From Massospora cicadina (taxonomy: Eukaryota > Entomophthoromycota > Entomophthoromycetes > Entomophthorales > Entomophthoraceae): DNA of 64,000 bases. Positions 55,670 to 64,000 of this stretch are shown one piece after another. The stretch spans positions 1 to 64,000 of the forward strand of contig JAKSZP010017356.1 in NCBI GenBank assembly GCA_022478985.1, in the 5' to 3' direction. The notes under the pieces were generated by a model. The model saw only the letters and a list, made by a program, of their open reading frames with translations. It was not told the origin of the DNA and searched no databases. The translations under genes and the position numbers were made by a program. Each line of letters starts with the position of its first letter. Position 1 is the stretch's first letter.

Positions 55670-56611
55670 CTTGTGCGGTTATGCCTATAAAATGTGTGTT
55701 TGCAATGCGAAGGAGCGGATCAAAGCTGAAGTTATACAGCAGTGGGCTGAGGAGGTCACCTTGTTTGAGCCCTCTGCGTGGTGTGATCTTGTTGGTTAGA
55801 AAGCCATGGCCACATACAGCCATGGATGCTGATTCTGTAAGGGGCTTCGTCCAGTTTATGAACCTGGGTGATAGTTTGAAGGTGCTCAGGCATTCCTTCA
55901 GGTACGACCAGCTAATGCAGTCATATGCCTTCTCCTGGTCTAGGAATACCAGGGCTCCAGTTGCTTTGGACTGACATATGTTGGCGATGGAGTGTATATT
56001 TTTTCAGAATGAACGCCCTGGTATGAACCCAAACTGATTGGGTGACAGGATACTGGAGGCTATTGTGCCTAATCTGGTTGCTAAAATTTTTGTAAGGTGT
56101 TTGTATCTGTGTTGGGGAGTGAAAGTGGGCGCCAGTTGGCCAGGTCTAACTTGTCACCCTTTTTGAACAGGGTTATGTTATAGGAGTCCTGGCCACCAGG
56201 CAAGAGGCGTGTCTCCAGCAGGCACTGGTTCATTTATGCTAAGAGGAGGGGGCGATTTGCTTAAAATATTTTTTTGTAAAATTTGTAAGGTTTCCCATCA
56301 GGCCCTGGGCATTTCCTACGTGGTGCACTGCAGACTGTGTCCCAGAGCTCCTCCTGTGTGATTATGTTTAAGAGGTTGTAGTCCAGCAGTGTGTTTTGTA
56401 TTCTGGCAGTGTGTATGAAATCTTTAATTTTTTAGGGGTCCGTTGGGGTGTCATGATATAGTTCGGTGTAGTAGCAGTGTACTTCCATTTTGACCTCCGT
56501 TGGGTCAGTTGCCATGGTGCCATCAACTTTGTGGACCTGTGTGCATGCGGGATGGTTTCCATGAGAGTAATTGGTGGAAGAGTATGTTGAGCAGGTTTCA
56601 CCTTCTTTTTT
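55670..56611 (-). pseudogene. LINE-2 reverse transcriptase, N-terminal part
   Basis: Minus strand, several frames: upstream helix region HCYYTELYHDTP, then RKCPGPDGKPYKFYKKIF (about 56300), NWRPLSLPNTD, then GALVFLDQEKAYDCISW (about 55930; first catalytic Asp), ITPRRGLKQGDLLSPLLYNF (about 55770). These are standard LINE RT motifs in order up to the break before FADD. Stops in between show decay. Confidence 0.85.
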
Positions 56612-56988
56612 ACTCAATTAGCTTAATTTAGATAGATATTTCGCTAGTCTACCATTTTTGAGTGCCGCTTAGTATACATAAAATGCATCAATAGGAATTC
56701 TAGCAGAAGGCACATACCTTGGCTGAATTCTAATGGTAAGGGGATCTTATTTCCTAAGGTGCTTGAAGAAACCTAGCAGAAGAAGAACATCAAAGAGAAC
56801 AATTGAGCCTTTGGAAGTAGTATATAATACATTGTGCTCTTCTTTAGTTTTAATATACAACCCTCTTGCCAAAAAGTGTCTTTTTTGCAAGTATACTAAA
56901 GTATCTATCTTTTAACAGTACCTTATAGTTTGGAGCATAGTACCCTGTGCAATTGAATTCTGAAACTTAAGTGCCAATTTCAACGTTG

Positions 56989-57003
56989 TGGTGCTCACTA
57001 CAG
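56989..57003 (+). promoter_or_regulatory. Gypsy-F primer-binding site
   Basis: TGGTGCTCACTACAG, identical to that of the miniature element. The LTR end before it is probably ...TTTCA at 56982. Confidence 0.75.
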
Positions 57004-57099
57004 TGGGCTCACATTAGTTCCATATAGTTTTTTTTGTTTAAGTATGTATCCAGTCAACTCTGTGGACGGCTTTCCTCCGGTGTAAATAGTGCAAAGTGC

Positions 57100-58560
57100 T
57101 GAAAATGAAGAGTTTGTCTCAGAGTCCCAGCAGAATTAGTTGGATGACATTCACCAAGTTTGTGCAGCTTTGTATGCCCACGTTGGCCAACTCTCTGAGA
57201 TTATTCTTAGCCACAAATATTAAGTGAAAGAACTATCTAAAATTACCAAAATGAATCAATGTCATTTCGATGGGTTGGATGTGGATATGTCTGAAACTGT
57301 TCACTCCAATGTAGAATTGTATCAAATGATGGAGGCGCTTCACCTTAAAGTATAAACCCAAGTCTAATAGGTCATATCCCTGATAGATGTTAACATCAAC
57401 ATGAAAGACAGAATTTATGGCAGATACTCAAAAAGTAAATAATATTTCTTCCTTTTGCAGGCAGAGCACCGCTGTGTTGCTGCTATATGAAATTACTTTA
57501 ATAATCAATCTGGCAGTCAACCCGCTAGTTTATCAGTGAATATCACGAACCTTTTCTTTTGGAAGGAATTGTCAAAGGTGATGAGGTGTGGGGTACGCAG
57601 GAGGTGTCTATTGTTTATACCTTGGCTTTGGGCGTGGGGGCTTTAGCTCATATGGATGTACTAGAAAGTTCTCCCCTGAGCAATCCAATCCAATTAATTA
57701 TGAACCTCTGGTCCAATCTGCATGCAACCTCAATTGTAATCTTACGCCAGATCTGGTAAGCACTTCTACTCGGTTTGCTCCAATGGTTCAAGGCCAAATT
57801 ACACCTATGTCTCATTTCTGCCATTTGGGAAGTCATCTAAGAGAAACTCAGGGCTTTTGACCCTACCAACAATAGCACCAAGTTCATGTCAACTCTATCA
57901 GCTTAACAAAGTTTAATAAAAAGGTGAATGTGCAAAATTAATAGTCTTTTTGAGATTATATGGCTGGAGAATGAGAATGCTAATTTGGCTACAGTCATGA
58001 ACTCGCTGGACTTAGAAATATGGGAGTTAGTTATGCATACGTTACAAAATATAGAAAGTACCTACTGCAACGCCAAGGACCTTCTCATTAGGGAGTTCAG
58101 TGGTGCAGAACGGATGACCACCCACAAAACTGAGTTCCATAACTTTTTTCAAATAAAGATAAAACCATGGAAACGTTTGTGGAGAATCTTATTTGGAAAC
58201 ATAGATGCTATCTGGTGCTAACGTTATTAATGATTTTGCAAGAAAATCGCTCTATTTCATTCCTGTGAGCCTTACCAAAATTTGAATTTGGTAGTAATTA
58301 CCATTTTGAATGAAGAGAACAATATAACCCAAATGGGGAATTATCTCTGGCGGTGCACCATCACTTATGGGGCACCCAAAATGAGCTATTGGGAGCCTTG
58401 CAAACCGTGGCCTTGGCCCAAGAACCCTAAAAATATTTGCCTCAACCATATGGCCCTCGTTTATTAAAGTCTGATATTAGTAGAATTACTTGTAATTATT
58501 GCAAAATTTTTTGGCCATTACGCCAACCATTGTCCTAAGTAAAGTTCTAAACCCTGAGTT
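57100..58560 (+). pseudogene. Gypsy-F gag
   Basis: Decayed gag with stretches LIREFSGAERMTTHKTEFHN (about 58084) and similar capsid-like phrases. A CCHC knuckle (C-NY-C-KIF, then GHYANHC) at 58491-58533 has a one-base insertion in the T-run. Position between primer site and protease supports gag. Confidence 0.6.
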
Positions 58561-59039
58561 CATGATGTGAACTCTGTGGATAATGAAAAATTGGGTAAAT
58601 ATAGGGCGGAGTAGAAGTGGAATAGTTTACTTTCATTCTATTTCACAAAAGTTAATGAAAGAGTGAATCGTCAAAACCCCCTTCTGTGAGACAAATGGGT
58701 GATTACTCTAGGTCGCCTTTGCCTATTCAGGTTTCAACAGATAATAGAATAGCAATGAACACCATTTCACAAGAAAAAATGTGCTGCAGAGCTGGCATAA
58801 GAGTTAGTATCCAAGTCATATGTTTAACAGTTGGAACCATGTGAGTTTCCCACTTCTTCTCTTGAGACTCCAAGTTGACCAGGATCCAAGTGGATGTACC
58901 TATTGAGGTTTTAAAGCAAGTCCAGTCCTCGATTGTGTGAAGAACTTCAGAGCTTATTAGGTCAAGCGGACAAAGAGGACATCCTTGCAGTAAATCACAT
59001 ACTGATACTTGTTTTTCAGAGTGTACTTATAATGATATA

Positions 59040-59372
59040 ACTGTAGATAAGCTCAAAGTCTGAGCTATTGTAGACAGTAGGCGCCAATTAATATTGAGTA
59101 CACTTGACTGGTAAAAGAAATTGGACTTGCTCTGGACATAGAAAATTGCAAAATTTAGGGGACCTCTGGCTCTCAGTCTACAACTTTATAAGGAACATAA
59201 AGTGCATTAACGCTGTGTTTTGGCCCCCTTAAAATCTCCACTGTAACTATTGTGACTAAACAGGTTTTTCTTTTTTTGAAGCCACTTTTTCGAGGGAATA
59301 TGGGGTCAAGGCTAATTTTTGAAGAGAATATGTAGGAATGATTGGGAAAAACTCTTCCACTATCTTATAACT
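59040..59372 (+). pseudogene. Gypsy-F protease remnant
   Basis: AIVDS..RRQLILS at about 59064-59100 corresponds to AIVDSGAPINIVS of Gypsy-D, with the Gly and following residues altered. No second hallmark is readable before the LINE-3 insertion. Confidence 0.5.
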
Positions 59373-59388
59373 GGAAGGATGCAGCCTT

Positions 59389-61315
59389 GAAAGATCTCTC
59401 TCTGCTTGGCGTAACTTTCTGAGCAAATTAATTTTGGTAAATTAAAAGCAAACACTTAATTGCACACCAAAGTCGTGCTCTGCTGTCATCAGATCCCCCA
59501 CTGACTGTCCCAGCATGGGGAAGTGGTGAAACTCCCCCTCCATTTTCTGTCCAACAGGAAAACGCGCTCAGACTGTCTCGCCCAGTCAATCTAAACCCTT
59601 GGGATGATTCTTTCCTCCCAAGGATCTCGATGCCCATCTCGCCCATACCCAAGCGGTGCCCCAATGCCCCCTGGTGCTCCCCCAAAGCAACATGCATTTT
59701 GGCCTTAAGGTTAAATATGGGAAATTTTTCCCCTACGACGACCAAGCCATTATCAAAATGGCTCAGGTGGTGATGACACCATCCTGTTTTATTGACTTCC
59801 ACCCCTATAAGGGGTACTTTGATATTGGCTTCCCCTGTGAAGCTGATGCAGCTACTGTGTCAATAGTGCCATTAACTTTCAACAATATTACCCTCCCAAC
59901 AACTCAGACCTGGTTCCCAAAGGACAACACCTTGGTGGTCCAGTTTGCGGGTTTGCCCACCCATCTCCCCCCCCAAAGTGCTCCACCAGGAGCTGATGGA
60001 AGGTTTAGCAGCCTATGGCTCCAACCCCATATTACAATTTGTGGTCCCAAATGGGGCCACACGCCTCGCTGGGCCTTGAGCATATGCCATGATCAGCCCT
60101 GAATTTATGAAAATTTCTTTGGCAATTCCCCCTCGTGCCACCATCCCATCTGCCCCTGATCATCCGTTCTGGGCCCGCGTTGAGGGCGGATGGACGATTT
60201 GTCCATCTTGTTTTGAGTTAGACCACTCAAAACGTAGATGCCCATACTCAGAAACTTTTGCTGACGCCAAAAGTTTGCCTGACGCCCACCAATCTGCTTC
60301 CCAGCCCATGCCAACTCTGACATGATGTATGATCCTACCTTCCCCTCCTCCAATGCCTGATGCTGCAGCTGTACCTGCAGCCACCAATCAGCACCCACCC
60401 TGAGCCAATGCCACAAATAATTTATCCAATCAAACATCAGATTGGATCCCAGTTCAATGCCATGCATCCACAAACAAATTGAACAAACCTCAACCGTACG
60501 CTGATTCCACAATCCTATTCAACCAAAATCCATGAGAATTATTGCATGAAATTGACAAATCAGGCAACATCATTAAAGAACTGACGCTGCAACTCGCGCG
60601 GCTCTGTAACGCAGGATGGGATGCAAAATTACCACCTCAAAAAATATATCCCACAACCTAACACCAAACCATTCTACAGTGACCACCAGCCTTAGAAGCA
60701 GCTGCCACACCAGATTGCCATCTGCTTCATAAAGCTGCCGCCAAATCTGTGGCTGCGCCTGCAGGAGGAATTCTACCTCCTGTCATCCCCATAAATCTTA
60801 CTTCACAAAGTAAGATCAAAAAGAAAACTTTACACAAAAACGTCACTGAAGCCATCCAGAATGTGATAACAGTATCACAGAATCTAAAAGCAAAAATAAC
60901 CTGAACCAACATTGCCACGTTTGTTAAATTCCCAGACGCCCGCCTCAAAGCTGAAGACGCTTTGGGAAAATACATCATTGGTATAACGATGGCTTGCACT
61001 ATTAGGAAGTTCCAATCATCAAGGATATTGAACCCCATGCTGCCAATGCTCCCACACCCTTACTATCTGCCTTAACACACACCCTACTCTGAAATGAGAT
61101 GGATGCGGCTGAAGATGAGCCCCCAATCCCCCCTCCCCGTTCACCATGGAGGGATGGCAGTATTTGCTACCCACCTTGTTGGATATTTTGTTAGGTACGA
61201 TTCAAATGATCCATCCATTTTTGGCATTTCGTTTGAATCATTATTTTTTATTATAATTTTAGTTTTAGTGTGGTAATGTCTGTCCCCTTGTCAGCTTACC
61301 TCAGTTAAATAAATA
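59389..61315 (+). mobile_element. LINE-3: ORF1-only LINE derivative
   Basis: 1927 bp with a perfect 14-bp target duplication AAGGATGCAGCCTT (59375-59388 and 61316-61329). It encodes an ORF1 homologue and then ends in the LINE 3' tail (TAATGTCTGTCCCC...CTCAGTTAAATAAATA), with no endonuclease or RT. Comparable in organisation to mammalian HAL1 elements, by analogy only. It is inserted in Gypsy-F. Confidence 0.8.
59635..60540 (+). pseudogene. LINE-3 ORF1
   Basis: Homologous to the ORF1 at 446-1508: FGLKVKYGKFFPYDDQAIIK, FIDFHPYKGYFDIGF, LVVQFAGLPTHLPPQ, then, after frame changes near 59970 and 60090, the CCHC knuckle C-PS-C-FELD-H-SKRR-C at about 60208 (in FWARVEGGWTICPS...). It ends near NQNP and LLHEIDKSGNI (about 60540). 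Two frameshifts; not functional. Confidence 0.75.
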
Positions 61316-61330
61316 AAGGATGCAGCCTTA

Positions 61331-63223
61331 ACTCTCTTTTTTGATTGACTAAACAAAGATAAATTTTAAGCTAAAAAATTACAAAATTTCAGCCACTTAA
61401 ATCAAGCAGTTTGATAATAATGTTAATGCCATTGATGCCTGCTGCCCTGGCTTGGGTAGTGGTGCGCCACCTTCTGGCATCCTTCCCTGCTGCCAAAGTG
61501 TTCCTGGGCTGGATCTGCTAGCCCTACTAATTCCACCAGTGTTATGCCCACTTTGGGACTTAGCCCACCATCTCGCAAGCTCATGGGCAGTGCTCCAGAG
61601 CCCTTTGGTGCTCCCTTGGAGCAACCTGCGTTTCAACCTCAGGGTTGAATATGAGAATCTTTTCCCATATGAAAGTGCAGCCATCATCAAGATGGACATG
61701 GCAGTTTTCAAACACGCCGGATATATTGATTTTCGCCTTGCAAGGGCCATTTTGACCTCAGCCTCAAATCTGAGGCTGATGTGACAGCAGCACTTAAGCT
61801 TCCAATAATTTTTTAAACATTCGGATTACCACCATTTTCCCACAGCTTCCAGATAAGGCCACTTTGTTGGTCCAGCTTGATGGGTTGTCTTCATTTCTCT
61901 CCACTGAATGTCTTCACTACAAACTGATGGAGGGTTTGGCTATTTACACGCAGACCTCATCTCACAGTTTGTGGTTCCCAATGGGGCAGATCGGTTAGCA
62001 AAGCCTTATGCCTTTTCAAGGATTTGCCCTTTTTATCATGTCACCCACCTTAAAATTCCCCCACCCCCGCACTGTGATCAGATCTGCACCTGATCACCCT
62101 TTTTGGGCAAGCATCAAAAATGGCCGCGCCATTTTCCCCTAGTGCTTCAAATTAGACCATTTGATGTGCAAGTGCCCCACAGCTTTCACCTCTGCTGCTT
62201 CTGCTGCTCCTCTTTCTGGCGTCAGGCCAGCTGCCGCCTCACCCAAATTTTTTAATTGTGGCGCAATCCTCCCTCCCCCAACCTCAGCTAATTCTGACGC
62301 TGCTTCCAAAGCAGCAGCCAATTAAAATTTAAAATACATTAGAATTCATCAGAATAATGGAATCCTGAGACAATGGCTGAAACAGTTTTGGCTGAGCTGC
62401 CATGGTCAACTATTTTGCAACCCATCAGGTTCCACCATTGCACTGACTCTGGTGACTGGCCCAGTGTTGGCTGATTTAAATAATTTGAGTGCATCAAATG
62501 GCTTGATGACAGCAACTGGACATTTAATGTCAAGCTAAATTTTTCTTTGGAGGAATTTTTGTAAATCCTCCAATTTGTGTCCCTACCATTTTTGATCTAA
62601 AAACGGTTTCCCTACCTATAAAAATATAAATAATTTGGCGGTGGAATCAGCAGCTGCTCCGACCAACACCCTCCTCTGCCAGAATCTCCATGGGGAGATG
62701 AAACCCTTTGTTGAGGGTATTCTTATCCCAAATTCCCCCCAAGATTTTGATTGAGATGAAAGATACAAAATTGAGAAGCTCGCTTTTTGGAGCAAGCTGC
62801 ACTTGCATCAATGCAAAAAACTTTCTCTGTTTGTCCCCAATTATCCCAAAACCACCAGCACATCAATTTTTCACTTGTGTGCCTGCTCCCATTACTTTTT
62901 ATGGGCATCAACTTGCTCAATTCATTGAGGCAATGGACACTGCCAGCCTCATTAATGAAGAAAACCAACTATACCTCCTTATACCACATGTTTCTGTTGC
63001 TCCTACCCCTATGTTATCCGCCATGGTCCACCAGCTAAAGTGAGTGCCAGACAAAATTTTCCTCAATTTTTTTTTCATCTTTTGATATGGCTTTCTAGGC
63101 TATTAGCTGAGGTGCCTTATTAGGATTTTTTATTTATGATAATCCCTTTGTTTATCCCATTTGCAAATAAAGATGCGTGACAGATCCCCCTTTTGTATTG
63201 GTCACCCTTAATGCTAAAAAGTA
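61331..63223 (+). mobile_element. LINE-4: second ORF1-only LINE derivative, tandem to LINE-3
   Basis: About 1.9 kb lying between the right target duplication of LINE-3 and a third, near-identical target copy (AAGGATGCATCCT, 63224-63236; 12 of 13 bases). It carries an ORF1 homologue and no RT. Its 3' end does not show the LINE-3 tail clearly, so it may be another subfamily or a decayed tail. Confidence 0.65.
61452..62330 (+). pseudogene. LINE-4 ORF1
   Basis: LWDLAHHLASSWAVLQSPLV, FNLRVEYENLFPYESAAIIK and YIDFRLARAIL match the ORF1 at 1508 and at 59656. After a frame change it continues with LQTDGGFGYLHADLISQF and PNGADRLAKPY. The CCHC is partly lost: the first Cys reads as a stop in the frame near 62139. 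Ala/Ser/Pro-rich C-terminal stretch. Confidence 0.7.
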
Positions 63224-64000
63224 AAGGATGCATCCTCAATGGCCCCAAAGCAGGAGTTTGCTAATATTGTATAAAATAATGGTTTAATAGTAGCTATGTG
63301 CTGTATCCAGAAGTTACCAATTAAAATTATAAAATTGAAAGGTATTCCCATATGCGCTAACTGTACTTTAACCATTCTGGTGGGTCACCAAGATATAATG
63401 GGAAATTAAATTACCTTACCTACTCCCTAATGTTTAGATGGTAGCATAGTTGCCTATTTGATCAATTTAAGTTAGAACCTATTGCTGCACATGGATTTAC
63501 TCTGCCAGATCATAAAGAAATTCAAGTGCATTTATTTAAAACGTATCCTTATTCTGCAGATTTTAAGCAACATCATATAGTCAATTTTGTTCATATATTT
63601 ACCTGTTAATTGGGTTTAAATATCTTGCGTTTGGAAATCTGGAGGAACTTGGGCTTGAGAACAATGTGTGGCCATCAGTATGTTCACTGATACCTTGAGA
63701 ACACCTTTCAGTGTTGATAAAAGCTAAAAAATCAAGCGCAAGCCTTATTTGACAATTATAGATTATTTTGCGAAAAATGACTACAAATTGGTGTGCACAT
63801 GATTTGTTGCACCAAAAATATTACTAATAATTATCTGTTAATTTACCTTCAACCTATTCAGCATTCCAAAATTTCAGGTGAAGTCATTGACCAAGAAATT
63901 AATCAGCTTGTGCAGCAGGTAATGTTATTGCCATCCAAGAATCCCCTGGCCGCCCCAGTTTTGGTTATTAAAAAAGTTGGGTCAAATCAGTGGTAATAGA
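63224..64000 (+). pseudogene. Gypsy-F pol, continuing (protease-RT linker and RT start)
   Basis: Resumes after LINE-4. GIPICANCTLTILVG-like residues near 63345 resemble the protease-RT linker of Gypsy-E (GIPLRIMNAKTIPLG). The RT start follows at about 63880: VIDQEINQLVQQVMLLPSKN, then LAAPVLVIKKVGSNQW, stopped at the window end. The remainder lies outside the window. Confidence 0.65.

Larger units (their letters stand above)
44151..56611 (-). mobile_element. LINE-2: 5'-truncated LINE, split by Gypsy-E
   Basis: Minus-strand non-LTR retrotransposon with target duplication ACTCAATTAG (44141-44150 and 56612-56621). Its own sequence is 44151-45841 and 55670-56611, about 2.6 kb; Gypsy-E sits between. 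It carries most of the reverse transcriptase and the C-terminal zinc region but not endonuclease or ORF1, as expected for 5' truncation during target-primed insertion. The 3' tail (44151-44192) matches SINE-2. Confidence 0.9.
56622..59388 (+). mobile_element. Gypsy-F, 5' part
   Basis: Begins within an LTR remnant (56622-56982), whose left part probably lies to the left of LINE-2. Primer site at 56989-57003, gag to about 58540, and a decayed protease near 59073. It is interrupted by LINE-3 at 59389 and resumes after 63223 with RT. Same clade as Gypsy-A/D/E. Confidence 0.7.

Noticed and set aside
55681..55974. Plus-strand open frame of 97 codons
   Set aside because: It is the antisense of the LINE-2 reverse transcriptase; the minus strand shows the LINE motifs.

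Overview
This window is a eukaryotic, retrotransposon-dominated stretch, most likely from a fungus with a large, repeat-rich genome. One host gene is recognisable: a multi-exon CHK2/RAD53/Cds1-type checkpoint kinase at about 14.2-16.4 kb. Most of its introns are only about 31-49 nt long, several with a CTAAC/CTAAT-like branch site a few bases before the AG. Short introns with that kind of branch site, together with chromoviral and other Ty3/gypsy elements and a LINE with a C-terminal zinc knuckle, suggest a fungus; the lineage cannot be fixed by eye.

Layout. 1-1570: 5' part of a LINE on the minus strand (ORF1), lying against a Ty3/gypsy copy (Gypsy-A, plus strand, 1590-12530). Gypsy-A is split by a complete minus-strand chromovirus (Chromo-C, 4174-10993; 890-bp LTRs, target duplication GAAAC). 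12.5-14.2 kb: unidentified fragments. 14.2-16.4 kb: the kinase. 16.8-18.4 kb: a tRNA-headed SINE, a foldback MITE and a 70-bp tandem repeat. 18422-25863: Gypsy-B with both LTRs. 25.9-29.4 kb: old dispersed repeat carrying a SINE, then a 130-bp tandem repeat. 29459-37328: Gypsy-D with both LTRs and target duplication GGCTT. 37476-39711: a miniature LTR element with almost no interior. 39.7-44.1 kb: degenerate repeats and a possible TRIM. 44151-56611: a 5'-truncated LINE (minus strand, target duplication ACTCAATTAG) split by Gypsy-E (45842-55664, target duplication CTGGC), which has a SINE in its right LTR. 56.6-64 kb: Gypsy-F, interrupted by two ORF1-only LINE derivatives lying side by side at one target sequence.

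How the parts relate. Almost all element genes are broken by stops and frameshifts. The best preserved are the integrase-chromodomain and protease frames of Chromo-C. Four LTR families and the miniature element share one primer-binding-site sequence (TGGTGCTCACTACAG-like) just inside the left LTR, and Chromo-C has a near match further in, so one host tRNA probably primes most of them. The SINEs and LINEs share a 3' tail, which suggests that the LINE machinery moves the SINEs. Gypsy-A and Gypsy-E carry a long segment between integrase and the 3' LTR whose coding-like frames are antisense to the element; this is the most unusual feature seen.

Limits. Everything was read by eye. Family names rest on motifs (DTG/DSG, YLDD/YMDD, FADD, CCHC, chromodomain, FHA, HRD/DFG/APE), and identities are estimates, not computed values.
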